Shown here piece after piece: positions 37,600 to 48,784 of a stretch of 64,000 nucleotides of DNA (its first letter is position 1; every line of letters begins with the position of its first letter). Location of the stretch: the NCBI GenBank assembly GCA_959347315.1, contig OY365808.1, positions 6,599,672 to 6,663,671 on the forward strand. Direction: 5' to 3'. Source of the stretch: Bimastos eiseni. Lineage: Eukaryota; Annelida; Clitellata; Crassiclitellata; Lumbricidae. A program made the position numbers and the translations under genes. Below the pieces are notes generated by a model. That model saw only the letters and a list, made by a program, of their open reading frames with translations, was not told where the DNA came from and did no database searches.

Positions 37600-37667
37600 T
37601 CCAGAGGTGCTTACATTGCAAACGCCAAAGCACCCCTCAGCACCCCTCCCCAGTTGCGTCCCTGACC
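37600..37667. mobile_element. hAT-like transposon end fragment
   Basis: Reverse complement of the right edge reads CAGGGACGCAACTGGGGAGG followed by a GGGTGCT repeat. This is the common animal hAT terminus style (CAGGGRCGYARC...). The partner end and target duplication were not found. Confidence 0.35.
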
Positions 37668-38000
37668 CATGAGTCAGATGGCAATGACCCTACCAAGCAC
37701 TACTGAATGACATACGATTCTGATCACATTTATTACAGCTTTTATTTTACATACAATGATGCAAATAAATCTGTTCACTTAAGATCATGAGAGGAATGGA
37801 CAATACTTTATATGACACTTGATACAAACCATTTTCTCAATAACGATGAACTGTGCTGCTTTAGACAATCTGTCCAATAACATACATGCACAATTTATAA
37901 CCATGCAAAATGATTCATACATTTTATCAGGTGTCTGGATAAGAACTTGACAACTGATGAGTTCACAAAATAATAAAGTAAAGTGTGCACTGTGCTATTC

Positions 38001-39254
38001 TTCAAACTAATTAGGTTTGTTCAGACAAAGATAAGGCCTCCAATCAGACAAGCGGGTGATTTGGAAGATGTTTGCTGTAGAAAGTATTTCAAAGTATTGC
38101 TTTTACTGTTGAGTCAAAGGCCTGTGGGGAACTACACGATAGAAAAGGCTGGTTAGCGCATACGATGAGTCATAGAGTTTGAATGGTGATAAATCCGACA
38201 TAATGAAATGGTTTCAGTTTTACTGAAGAATTAGAGAATTTGGAACAGAATTGATAGGAGGATAAATTATCGGCGGTGATAATGGAAACAGAGGCAAGTG
38301 ATGGGCAGATAGGGAAGGGCGACATTGATCGAAATGCAACCGAGGTACTTGGCGTCATCACTCCGACCCACTGTACTAATGTGACATACAATTGGGTGCG
38401 GTTTAAAAAAACCGACAAGTATCCTGACACAAACTTTCGCATTTGTTAAGGCGTGATCACAGACACTGACATCGAAGGATACTTTGCACGATAGCAGTGA
38501 AGAGCTAGAGAGAATGACGAATGAATGCGATCATGCTAAATCAGAAGCACCTAGAACTAGAAAGATTCGTTTAGCATACGAATTAAAAAAGAATAAACTA
38601 ACCCTCACAATGTGCAGTTAAAAATATAAGGTCCTATAATGCTGATTAGTTAATATTTAACATGTGAAAACTTGTTAACTGCTATCAATCTCAAACACAC
38701 TACCATCTATCAACTGCTAACGGAAACGTATGATGTTAAGGCAGTGACATCATTTTGTGGGTCCGTGCTTTTGAGTTATGTAGGTCGGGTCATTGTGTAG
38801 AGCTGTGCGCCAAATGTTGCAGCGCCATAAATTAGTAAAGCTTGATCATAGATGATTCCATGCCATACCAGAAAATTGTAATACATGTATTTATATGGAT
38901 ACAAGTGACTGCTTAATTTTAACTTGATCAACAAAATTTAATATTATTACAGATCTGTTCAATGATGGATTCTGCGTCGACCACGTCGACGTTGACGTTG
39001 ACCACGAATAATATCATGCTTTCTGCCTGTGCACGGAATTTAGGCTTTTGTATTGATTCAGTGTTGTCTTTTAACGACTAATTTAAGTATTATTCGCCTG
39101 TGAATAAGCTGGTTCCCGCGAATTTTGTGGGCGCTTTAGAAATGCTGAGATTACGATTAAGTTAATTCAATTTGAAAATTCTGTTATTACTATATTCCTG
39201 ACATACGAAGTATTCGACAATATATATTCCTGCTGTAACGCGAAATTTACTGGC
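38001..39254. promoter_or_regulatory. CpG-richer boundary segment, candidate divergent promoter region
   Basis: CpG dinucleotides become noticeably denser from about 38.15 kb (for example 38330-38365 and 38970-39010, with GTCGACCACGTCGACGTTGA). The plus-strand base skew also changes here from A/C-rich to T/G-rich. No TATA or initiator could be chosen with confidence. The minus frame 38170-38442 was not recognised. Confidence 0.3.
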
Positions 39255-39890
39255 TAACGCACGTGCTTGTCTCTAGTCGCCTAGATTATTGTATTTCTCT
39301 CCTGTTTGGTATCACAAAAACGATCTTACTGAAGCTGCACAGAGTACAAAACTGCCTGGCCCGGGTTGTTACTGGTTCTCATAAGTGGGATGCCCTGTGC
39401 ATTATAATGGCGGCCCTATAGAAGTTTTTGTAGTCATAGTCATTGCCATCCGAGAGGCTTAGCTATTGCGGACTTGATTTGGTGTAGCGCAGATATTTGG
39501 GCTATAGTCTCTGCGACATGGCTTTTGTGGGCGATGAGAAATTTCGAAGATTTACGTTACATTCGTCGACCACTAATTATAAACATTGTCACCTCGCTTA
39601 TTCTTGCCTTTCATGTGACACTATGTAGGCCTACTCCCTGTACCCTCTCACTCTTGACTCTTTTGGCCCCTTCATGTAGGCCTACCTGCTGCTGCGGGAT
39701 CTCTGCTGATTCACCACGCACGTCCAGCTCCGTTGTACTATCCTCTCAGCTGCACAAGCCGAACCTTTCGTATACTCCGTTCCTGGACTAATATCACGCA
39801 GCGCTGCGCCTTCTCAGTGGCTGGTCCTGCGACATGGAATAGGCTCCTTTCGACAAATACCTATTGCGATAAATCTGCCTAATTTCTAAT
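39255..39890 (+). pseudogene. LINE (L2/CR1/jockey-like) reverse transcriptase C-terminus, degenerate
   Basis: The plus strand encodes HVLVSSRLDYCISLLFGI and then LHRVQNCLARVVTGS, the conserved post-RT block (SRLDYCNSLL...L..VQN.AARVVT) of L2/CR1-type LINEs. Further on, in another frame, CAFSVAGPATWNRL matches the classical R-x-F-S-x-A-x-P-x-x-W-N-x-L tail. Stops and frameshifts lie between the blocks, and about 39410-39600 does not align with the family and may be an insertion. Non-functional. Confidence 0.8.
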
Positions 39891-39914
39891 AATGATAATA
39901 ATAGTTATTATTAT

Positions 39915-40723
39915 CAGTGATGTATGCAAGACTTCAAGACCAAGACGAGACCAAGACAGTGAGGTGCCGAGACCGAGACCGAGACAGTGAGGTACCAAAA
40001 CCGAGACCGAGACACTTGGCTCAAGACAGTACGAGACAGTACGAGACAGTAAAAGACAAGTGATCTTAGACAAAATGTAAAATACTAAAGTATCAGTTTT
40101 CGGGAATAATATTCCTGTGCAATTTCAATTTGAAACTTATAATGTATGTAGTACCAATTCCTGAGAACAGTTTTTATATTGTCGCGTTTTATCTTTTCGA
40201 TATCTTTTCGTTGGCATATCTTCTAAATAACATAAAGAAAGCCTTTGTAGACACGTCTAAAATCTTATAGACGATTATAAACAAGCAAATTCGATACCTA
40301 ATACCAAACGAAATTAAAAAGTTGGGCATATCCTTATACTCACTCTGAGAAACTCGAAGTTGTTTCGATCGTTTCCGTTATTGTGGTTTTGCATCACTAA
40401 CCAACGGCACGGCATAGCTATTGTTTGTCAATAACCTAAAATTGCGTAAAAGGAAACTTCACAATTTCAAGTTCTCTCTCAGACATTTTTCCACTTAAGA
40501 TAATTGAATTGATTTCAGTATCATGTGACTCGCGAGTAAACCATCTCTGCTTGTTCCAGACAGAACGTACGTACAAGACTATCACTTCAGGACAGTTTCT
40601 AAAAATTCGAGACACTAACCTCGAGACCGAGACCGAGACAGCAGGCTTCCGAGACCAAGACACTAAAAAACTGTCTCGAGACGTCTCGAGTCCGAGACAC
40701 TGTCTCGAGACCATACATCACTG
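39915..40723. mobile_element. hAT-like non-autonomous element, 809 bp, GAGACC-rich ends
   Basis: Terminal CAGTGATGTATG at 39915 is inverted at the right end (CATACATCACTG, ending 40723). Flanks ATTATTAT (39907-39914) and ATTATTAT (40724-40731) are an identical 8-bp target duplication, though low in complexity. Both subterminal regions are arrays of GAGACCGAGAC / GAGACAGT. No transposase frame is visible in the interior. Confidence 0.85.
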
Positions 40724-40740
40724 ATTATTATTATATAATA

Positions 40741-40780
<40 letters not shown>

Positions 40781-41258
40781 CGACGACGACGACGACGACG
40801 GCGATGACGATGATGATGATAGTAATAATAACTCTTTGGTAATAGTAATGACATGCATGCTAAAATTTGTAGAATTGACCTCTTTAATGCATACGGCACC
40901 TAGCGAATCACTTTCAGATTTTGTAATAATTAGACTGGTTTATATCCCGAGACCGAGACAGCAGGCTTCCGAGACCAAGACACTACAAAACTGTCTCGAG
41001 ACGTCTCGAGTCCGAGACACTGTCTCGAGACCATACATCACTGATTATTATTATATAATAATGATGATAATGATGATGATGATGATGATGATGACGACGA
41101 CGACGACGACGACGGCGATGACGATGATGATGATAGTAATAATAACTCTTTGGTAATAGTAATGACATGCATGCTAAAATTTGTAGAATTGACCTCTTTA
41201 ATGCATACGGCACCTAGCGAATCAATTTCAGATTTTGTAATAATTAGACTGGTTTATA
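40625..41258. repeat. Tandem segmental duplication (~320 + ~314 bp) of the hAT right end plus flank
   Basis: 40625-40944 and 40945-41258 are near-identical. Each starts CGAGACCGAGACAGCAGGCT, includes the hAT terminus and its target repeat, then a GAT/GAC microsatellite, then the same 100-bp unique flank ending GACTGGTTTATA. Copies differ mainly in microsatellite length plus a few substitutions (for example CACTAAAAAAC versus CACTACAAAAC). Confidence 0.95.
40741..40827. repeat. (GAT)n(GAC)n compound microsatellite
   Basis: ATGATGATG shading into ACGACGACG and back to GATGATGAT. It is repeated at about 41063-41141 in the duplicated copy. The His- and Asp/Thr-rich frames on both strands come from this. 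Confidence 0.95.
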
Positions 41259-41450
41259 ACTTGCTTGTCAGTCTTTGCAACTGCTCTAGCAGTGTCGACG
41301 TCGCTTAATTACGCCGTAGCCTTACCTTAATAGCACTCAAATAATACCAGAAGTGCCCATGTAGCCTGCTGTGTGTAATTTTATATTAAAGCCCACTGAT
41401 ATTTGGCAACAGAGATAAAGTCAAAAAATATCGTGAGCTACAAACTTCTT

Positions 41451-42900
41451 TTAAGTGCCACTTGAAAGGTACGCCCAAGGCATCAAATCAGGTAGATTAG
41501 CTGTTGAGACGGGTGTCGTTAAGGTCGAGAATTGGAAGGTGGAGAAACAGATGACTCGATCGGGGTTAGGTGTTCTTGATAGGTGAGACTTTTGTTTCGA
41601 CTGTAAAGCTCGAGAGGAGATGGATTGAAGAACCAGAGGCAGATGATGGTAAAAGGTAGGCAGTGGTGGGTGACGGAGGAACAAAAACAGATACGTGTGG
41701 AATTTAAGAGGCAGATTTTTCCAGAAACATAGTGCAATGTTGGATATGAAATTAAGAATCGGTTTCATAACTAAGAGAATAATAACCTGAGGCAGAGAAC
41801 AGGCTCACTGTGAGATGGGAAAATGGACAAATAACCCGGGCCCCTACCCCGAATTATTTGTAAACTTTTTCTTTAATTGTTAACAATTTTATTAACAGAA
41901 CACATTTGGTTTTATTAACTAGATTTATATTTCCGTAAGCCCTGTTTCTATTTTAATATTCTCCACTTTGCTCTCGACGGGCCTGGTAGAGAAGACTGAG
42001 ACAAGGTTGAGGACAATGGAATTGCAGTACTTAATTGCTTTTGGTAGATAATGAAGGTGGCAATGCTGACGTGGAGCCAGGGCTGGATGCGGGGAGGGAG
42101 GTTACGAATGTGAATGAAGCAGGAGCGCGAGAGGTTTGAGATGTGGTTAGAGAAAGAGAGATGAGTATCAAAGGTAACGCCATGATTGCGGGGTGAAGGA
42201 AAGAGATGATGTGCAAGTGGGTTGGTATGTTGAAGGTCAGAGACTTTCTTAATTTGGCCAGGAAGGCCTCCACAGGATGACGAATTCGGCCTTGCAAGGG
42301 TTGAGGCAGAGGACATTGGACGACATCCGTTGAGATGTTAAGCTAACTGCGCACATCAGAGGTGCAACAAGGTTTTAAATAGTAGGGGGCATAATTTCTT
42401 TAAAAAAATTTTGCCCCCACTTTTTGAATCCCCCCCCCCCGAGAAATTTTATAAATGGGAGCACAAAGCATCTTAACAAAAGCCATCTTAAAAAGCCACT
42501 GGATAAATATAAAAAAGGACCGATTTGGGGGCAAATGGGGGCACTGAGCACTAAAACTGGCGGGCTTTGCCCCCCCCCCCCAGTTTCAGAACAAGGGGCC
42601 GGTGCCTACCCTGACCTCCGCTTGTTGTTTGGGTTTGTTGTTTGAGGAGGAATTCCTGAGATGGTTTATGATGCGGCATAAATGAAGAAGAGGAGTGGAC
42701 CAAGGACAGAGACTTGAGGGACACTGCAAGAGAGTAGGACTGTAGGAGGGGTTTCGCACAGCGGTAGAAGGCTTTGTCCGAGAAGGATCTGGAAGACAAG
42801 TAGGATTGGAGCCGGAGTAGAGCAGTGCCAGGGACGTCAAACCAAGAGGAGAGTTTATCTAGCAGGAGGCTGTGATCGGCAGAGGCCCGTTCGTTATACA
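41451..42900 (-). pseudogene. LINE (L2/CR1-like) reverse transcriptase, broken, with insertions
   Basis: On the minus strand, 42900-42600 gives ADHSLLLDKLSSWFDV and LLRLQSYLSSRSFSDKA, the RT block before the catalytic YADD. 42320-41960 gives GVTFDTHLSFSNHISN and LSRSCFIHIRNL, the RT thumb/connection block. 41770-41451 gives a tail with LWKNLPLKF-like remnants. The YADD motif is not readable and the frame is shifted several times. About 42358-42600 (poly-C runs, GGGGGCA / TGCCCCC) appears inserted between the RT blocks. It is 5'-truncated and non-functional. Confidence 0.8.
42358..42600. mobile_element. Probable insertion inside the LINE copy
   Basis: A segment with C-runs (two tracts of 10-14 C) and opposed GGGGGCA / TGCCCCC motifs separates two consecutive RT blocks. 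Its exact ends and target duplication could not be fixed, so the class is unknown. Confidence 0.35.
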
Positions 42901-42954
42901 GAGACAAGTGTTTCTGTTGAGTGGTGATTTGTGCAGTCAGTTTTGTGAGCTGGG

Positions 42955-43052
42955 CACACACACACATACACGCACACGCACACACACACACATATATATA
43001 TATATACACACACACACATATATATACATACATATATATATATGTGTGTATA
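42955..43052. repeat. (CA)n/(TA)n compound microsatellite
   Basis: ACACACATACACGCACACGC grading into TATATATA and ACACACA. It explains the Thr/His- and Val/Cys-rich frames on either strand. Confidence 0.95.
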
Positions 43053-43120
43053 TTATGCATTGCGCTGGTGTCACATGTGGTTGCAGTTCTTACGGTCTCG
43101 GCATATTACCGAAATTGTTT

Positions 43121-43250
43121 CTTTTTCGTGACCTTGCATGAGCAAGTTTTTCGCGCGCAGTTGCTCTGCAGCATAATTGCATCTGCGCCATCTGTGCGCC
43201 GCTGAACTTTGTTGGAAAAGTCTGACTGACGGACTGATATAAGTTTATGT
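43121..43250 (+). mobile_element. SINE 3' body, second copy
   Basis: GCGCGCAGTTGCTCTGCAGC...GCATCTGCGCCATCTGTGCG...GCTGAACTTTGTTGGAA matches the 3' part of the SINE at 15423-15620. The tRNA-like head is missing or diverged. Confidence 0.6.
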
Positions 43251-44821
43251 GGTAGGAAAGCAATATCAAAATACAATTGTATTGCAAGTATATATATATA
43301 TATGTATGATATATCGATGATATATATATATGCAGGATGGACATTTAAAAATGAGAGCATCGCGTTCAATCTTAATTGTTTATTTTATTGACATTCTCCC
43401 TGTCAAATGCAAGTTATTTGTTGAAAAAAAATTATATATATATACATATATATATATATTATAAACGATAACGATGACTTTAATATACTTCTTGTTATTC
43501 GGCGTCATTCCTCGAATAATCGACCATCAGTTATTAGCACCAGATGTCACCATTTGCCACTTACGCAATTAAATTATCTTCAGGATTCGGAAAGTTTCTC
43601 ATCGATCAGTAGGACTACTCTTCACATCCGCAGCAGAAACGAGGTCAACATCCCATTTAATTTTCATTTATTAACCCATTAATGCCTACAATCCCATATA
43701 TGGCATATCACTAAAAATTGTTATAAAACTGCAATATCACATAGTAACAAATAATTTTTATGTTAATATATTAGCTGACATTTGTTCTTCCATCAAATAA
43801 ATTTACACCCGGCAGAGTTGTTATATTTTTTGGCCTAGTGACGTCACATCCTGATTCATTTTTCAAATTCATTTTCTGCCAATATGGCTGCTTGAAAAAT
43901 TGAGTATAATTAACTCATTTCATGTTAAACAGAAGTAACTTATTTATTGGTTGGAGAATTGTATTTTAGTTATTGGGTATACACCAATTTTGCAGATAAT
44001 GGTTTAATTAGTGTCAGCTGGGTGTCAGTAGTCCCATCCTATATTTGGGATTGTAGGCACAATAGCCCGCACCTATTTCCTAGTCTGCAAACCATGCTAT
44101 TTATGCGCTCCAAAATGCATTTTACGTTATGGTTACAAAGTGAATAAATGATCATATACTTGGAAAACGGTGTTGGTTTTTTAAACTTTTTTTTATGTAG
44201 GCACACACCTGCTGATGATTAGTTGGTTACTCAACCGTTCCACGTCATCACATGTAGGCCTATTGGCAGCAGGATGTTCAGGCCTATATCCAGCGGTACG
44301 CTAAACGATAACCAAATGGACGTCCAATGGGGCACAGGGTTGACGGCCGAATAGCTGTCGATGTACGCTGTGATGGCAAGGAGCATTTCCACAAAGGCAT
44401 CCACCGCAGCTGAAGTATGGTAAGGTTATTTGTAAAGGAAAGGCCAAGTTGAAATGACTCAAATGCAACGGTATAATTATTATTGCCAGTATTACCCGAT
44501 CTTATGAATGACCAAAATGCTATGGAACCGTTCGCTTTGTATCACATGGAATACTTTTAAATGCTACTTTAAAAGAGTCTAAACATGGCTAAAATGCAAT
44601 TAAATTCTTTCAATGTCGTAACTCGATTAGTGTTATATTATTGTTTGCCCTTGCATTTGATACCGTCATTCGAGCCTACAATCCCATATATGGGATCATA
44701 CTTCGAAGTGCAAAAAATAAGGGGAAATGAAAATGAACAAAAGTAATTGAGATATGGTCTAAAGTCATTGCATATAACCAAAATTAAATATATTTTGCAG
44801 AACAAAGAAGTTGGGCATTAA
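43251..44821. other. No gene recognised; TA runs
   Basis: TA-rich microsatellites lie at about 43289-43333 and 43433-43462. The phrase GCCTACAATCCCATATATGG appears at about 43685 and 44673, and inverted (GGGATTGTAGGC) at about 44046. It may belong to a degraded transposon. Confidence 0.4.
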
Positions 44822-45290
44822 TTGGTTAAATTCATTCGTATTCTCGCATCTTTCTTTTCCCCTCTTAGTCTTAGCCCTCTTAGGCTACATTTGCCAGCTA
44901 TCTACCACCCAACCGCCCGGATCAACTTGCTCATCGTCGTAGGTTTCTGTATCTCGGTCTTCAGTCTCCTCATCTATGAAATTCTTCAATCGCTCCTTAG
45001 TCAATGCTGCACCATCTATTTGGAGCGGACTACCAAAACACCAGCGTAAGTTTTCTCATAATCCTATATCTCCTCTTAAGTTAACCTTTCCGATCTGTCA
45101 CTTTCTACTCGCGACAGAGAGCCGAACATTACAAGGTAACCGACCTTGCCTGCTTCTACTCCTGTGTCACCCCAATCATGAGCAATTCCCCCATATGCTG
45201 TCTCCTCGGCTCGACCTCTCCGGATATTTACCTGGCACCGGAATGGACAAAATAAGCAGGCTTGATATGACGTGATTTTTGTATGGCGCT
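44822..45290 (+). pseudogene. LINE 3' coding end, degenerate
   Basis: Around 44970-45060 the plus strand encodes FFNRSLVNAAPSIWSGLPK, then RKFSHNPISPLKL. The NAAPSIWN-LP motif is diagnostic of the C-terminal tail of L2/CR1/jockey-like LINEs. Upstream sequence continues in another frame. It ends near TGGCGCTGGAAAATTTAG, a LINE-type 3' tail. Non-functional fragment. Confidence 0.75.
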
Positions 45291-46067
45291 GGAAAATTTA
45301 GAAAATTCACAATTTATTACATTTCGTTCGTCATGTTTCTCTCCTGAGCTATTTAGTACTTAAGCAAAAGATAATACTTGTGTAGCCTATTGGTCCTTGA
45401 CATGAGCGTAACAGCGTTTTATGAAAAATCGTGTTCATGAGATATTTTATCCGGGGAATTGTGTCCGGGAGCATTTGATCCATACTATACGATCAGACGT
45501 GGACCAACAGGCCATGACCCGCCCGAAAATTGATTTACGAAGGCCGCTGAGGTGGTCTTGGTCTCATACTGGCTTCGACGAAAGCTGCTTACAGATTAAT
45601 GAAATCGCCCAATGCGACACTGATATTAATAAGCCGGCAGTTGTAGAAAAAAAGGGGTGCTTGAACTTGAACTTGACAAAATAGCAACAAAAAGCAAAGT
45701 AACTAAACGAGGTCACATAAAAAACGAAACGGGACGAAAAATAAACAACGAGAAAATGGGCATTTTTAGACAAAATAAAAGATGAAAAATCGTTTTTACG
45801 TCTATGATTTAAAGCGGTCTTTCTACTAGTCATGCAATAATATTGCACTCCTGATTTAGGCTCTTAGTCTACTATAATAAAATTTGATTTAAATAAATTC
45901 ACAGAAGATTTATTCTTTGCCCCGGTTGACCTTTTGTCCTTCCTGCTTTATCAGACAGGCAATTGAACGAATTGAATGTTTGCTGGGACTCTGTATAACG
46001 TCATATTATTTTTGTCTTAAGAAATGAGAAGGTGCACTGCCAGCAGTATAATAAATGAAGGGATAGT

Positions 46068-46354
46068 CTTCTGCGGCCGAAAGTTCGGCCGCCATACTAA
46101 CGAAAATGTTAGTTCTACAGCCGAACACGCAAAAAATTAGGGGTTGAAATCCTCTGCGCATACACAACCTTCGGCCCATGCGCATCGTCAAAAACACATA
46201 GGCCTAAATGTTTCTTAGTGTGCGTAGTGATGGTCGGTTAGGGTCAGATTAGGCGACGTGAGGTCGGTTAGTGCAAGAGTTAGGTCGTGGTTAGACATTT
46301 GCGAAGGCGCCTATCTTTCCATGCGCTGAGATGCCAAAGTTTCGGCCGCAGAAG
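46068..46354. mobile_element. MITE-like element with CTTCTGCGGCCGAAA inverted ends
   Basis: CTTCTGCGGCCGAAA at 46068 is exactly inverted as TTTCGGCCGCAGAAG ending at 46354. The left end is itself nearly palindromic (GCGGCCGAAAGTTCGGCCGC). No clear target duplication was found, so the superfamily is open. Confidence 0.6.
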
Positions 46355-47550
46355 CTCCACGCTCAATGAAATGGCAGATTAAATTTTGAATTCCTGATTG
46401 AAGTAGGCCTATCCGCGCTGCTGATACTTTTCGTCATGTTGCTATGCATGATCTCTTCATTTGGTTCTCCGCTTCTTCGGCAGTTTCGAATGTCCGAAGT
46501 CGCCACTCTATATCTGTCACTGTTGGGCCTCTTCTTTGATCTTTCCATATTCTTCAGTCATTATCCAATCTTGCATCATCTGCCTTGGCCTTGCTCTTCG
46601 TTTTTCTTTGATGACCGTTCATAGCAATCCATTTTCGTTGTTTGTTTCTCATTGTGTGTAGCCTATCAGAGCTCTTTCTTCTGCAATCCATGACATCATC
46701 TAGACCATATTCATTTTATTTTCCCTCTAACTTTAACTTTGATTTGTCAGGAATAAATATATTCACTATTCGCTTACTTTATATCAAGTTTATTTAAATG
46801 TTCCCAATGACTTGAACTGCCAATGATTTATGTCTACAGTTTTGTGCAGTTTTTATTTGTCGTTTTTGTCTTTAGCTGTGTTTGTACAAGTAACTGTGCT
46901 GCTTTATGTTGTTTTCGGCCCTACTGGAATACTAAACTAAATAATTGGTGTCAATAAAACACGTAATGTGTGTTATGATCATTCTACAATAACTAGGAAT
47001 GATTAAACGTCAATCCATACTGGCTTCCTAAATGCTGCGAGAGAATCAACTTGGCACATACTTGCTGTAGCCTAATTGTAAATGTAACGGAACACTCGTA
47101 TAGCGCCACTCAGATCAGAGGCCCTGACGATTCAAGGCAAAGCTAAATTGACAACATAAAAGGGTTCAGGCGCCTCCGGATGGCAGCAGAGGGAAGATGC
47201 ATGTAAAGCAGCGCTTCATGTGCATTGTAGACCGACTGTTGTATAAGACAAGAGACCGCTAGATGTCCTGAACCAGCCATTTCGTGTCCAAGTCAATCGC
47301 AAATGGCACACGCTTACTTAGGCGACGTTTACAGGACCTGTGTTCATAGGTCCCTCTTTGTACCAGAGGAAGTCAACGGTTCTGCGAATCAGTGGATGAA
47401 TTCCATAATGCTTCCTGCCCTAGTTCGATTTTATCACATGACGTCACCCAAGGGTTAATTGGGTTAATTGAGCAACATTACTGTGTACATTAACAGTTGC
47501 CTTCTGTTCCTGCTACTTTCTAAAGACGGGTTTCAATTGCAAGCACCACC

Positions 47551-47584
47551 TGTACGTGTGCCTTCTATAGAAGGCACACGTACA
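47551..47584. repeat. Perfect 34-bp palindrome
   Basis: TGTACGTGTGCCTTCTA is followed immediately by its exact reverse complement, with no spacer. It could form a hairpin or cruciform, or mark the junction of an inverted duplication. Confidence 0.9.
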
Positions 47585-47819
47585 CTAAGGACAAACAAAT
47601 GAATATTTAAATGAATACAATTATACATGCGTACGTACCTATAGATTCATATATACATACTTGCATGCATATATATATACATATACATATATATTTATAT
47701 AAACGCCTTCTAACGTCCGAATTCTCAGCTTTCTTGCATATAATTTAAGCAATTTTTTCACACATCGAGATGATTTAAGTACTTTTATTTAGAAATGATG
47801 GTTCAAAAATATTAGGTAG

Positions 47820-47964
47820 ACAACAGCCCAAAATGCACTCCGTTTGGCATCAAATGCTCACAATTTCGCAGGCTCCTGGGGCTCCGTCCCACACTCCCAG
47901 ATTCCCTAGTCGTTAAGGACTTTTTACAGCCCCCCTCAACCTCGAACCTTTGGCGACGCTACTG
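47820..47964 (-). mobile_element. hAT-like terminal fragment
   Basis: Read on the minus strand the edge is CAGTAGCGTCGCCAAAGGTT, a CAG-type hAT terminus, followed by GGGG/GGAGCC-rich subterminal sequence. The partner terminus was not found; GTTGTTAC would be the outer target site. Confidence 0.45.
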
Positions 47965-48044
47965 GTTGTTACAGCGGTCAAACTGGTTACAACGCATGCG
48001 CTTATCTGTGCAAAGGCAAACATTCTATGAAGAGATCAATGAGT

Positions 48045-48129
48045 ACAATAGGACCTATAATACAATAGGACCTATAATACAATAGGACCTATAATACAAT
48101 AGGACCTATAATACAATAGGACCTATAAT
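48045..48129. repeat. 17-bp tandem array, 5 perfect copies
   Basis: The unit ACAATAGGACCTATAAT is repeated five times without change. It contains the palindromic core ATAGGACCTAT. Confidence 0.95.
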
Positions 48130-48351
48130 ACATACATATAATACATGAACACAAGACATTTATAACAACGCATATATCACCAATCGTATGATATGCACAA
48201 CAAGCATTAGCCACAAATATAAATTCACACATGCACAGTATCATTCATCTACATTGACTAATATACGGGTACATACAATATTATTATAACACTCATTTGT
48301 CTATTGGCCTTATATATTTTATGTATTAAATATCTTTATATATAAATATAT

Positions 48352-48386
<35 letters not shown>

Positions 48387-48472
48387 GCTAGCGTGTAATC
48401 CTCAACACAAATGCACACATGATATGTACATATATATATATGACATGCTATATATATATATTATGTATATAT

Positions 48473-48476
48473 ATCG

Positions 48477-48534
<58 letters not shown>

Positions 48535-48538
48535 CGAT
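48473..48538. repeat. 66-bp palindrome: ATCGTCAT-(AT)25-ATGACGAT
   Basis: A 50-nt alternating AT run is capped on both sides by exact inverted octamers (48473-48480 and 48531-48538). It sits about 360 bp before the GPCR start codon and can extrude as a cruciform. Confidence 0.92.
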
Positions 48539-48784
48539 CGGCTGTAGTGCGGCTGTACCCAGAGTCCATAATCGCATCCGATAACTCCGCAGACCGATTT
48601 TCCGTGGCAATGGCATTAGGCTAATGGACGCCGATCGTTATGGCAAATCTCAGCCAACGCATGGACAACAGACCGACAGAAGTACCTATAAGGCAGTCGA
48701 ACGATTCCGATGACTTAGCGTAAGACAACGAACAACGCCTCGGAAGCAACAGCAGAGAGATTTCTTCTGAAAGTCGAAACACGA

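Larger units (their letters stand above)
32221..38000. other. No gene recognised; scattered repeats
   Basis: Contains a two-copy tandem repeat (33195-33434), a degraded MITE fragment (about 34853-34914, TACTCGGATTCGGTACTCGG...), a LINE 3' tail (36308-36375), a SINE (37255-37335) and a hAT-like end (about 37600-37667). The plus frame 35094-35456 (120 codons) has no domain. Confidence 0.4.
45291..48472. other. No gene recognised; mixed repeats
   Basis: CpG-richer than the left half. Holds the MITE at 46068-46354, a perfect palindrome at 47551-47584, a hAT end at about 47820-47964, a 17-bp tandem array at 48045-48129 and an (AT)n at about 48345-48383. The plus frame 45421-45684 (87 codons) was not recognised. 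Confidence 0.4.

Noticed and set aside
43677..47452. A 3.8-kb piggyBac-like element between TTAACCC and GGGTTAA
   Set aside because: Only the outer TTAACCC matches. The inner terminal bases differ (CCCATTAATGCC versus CCCTTGGGTGAC) and no transposase lies between.
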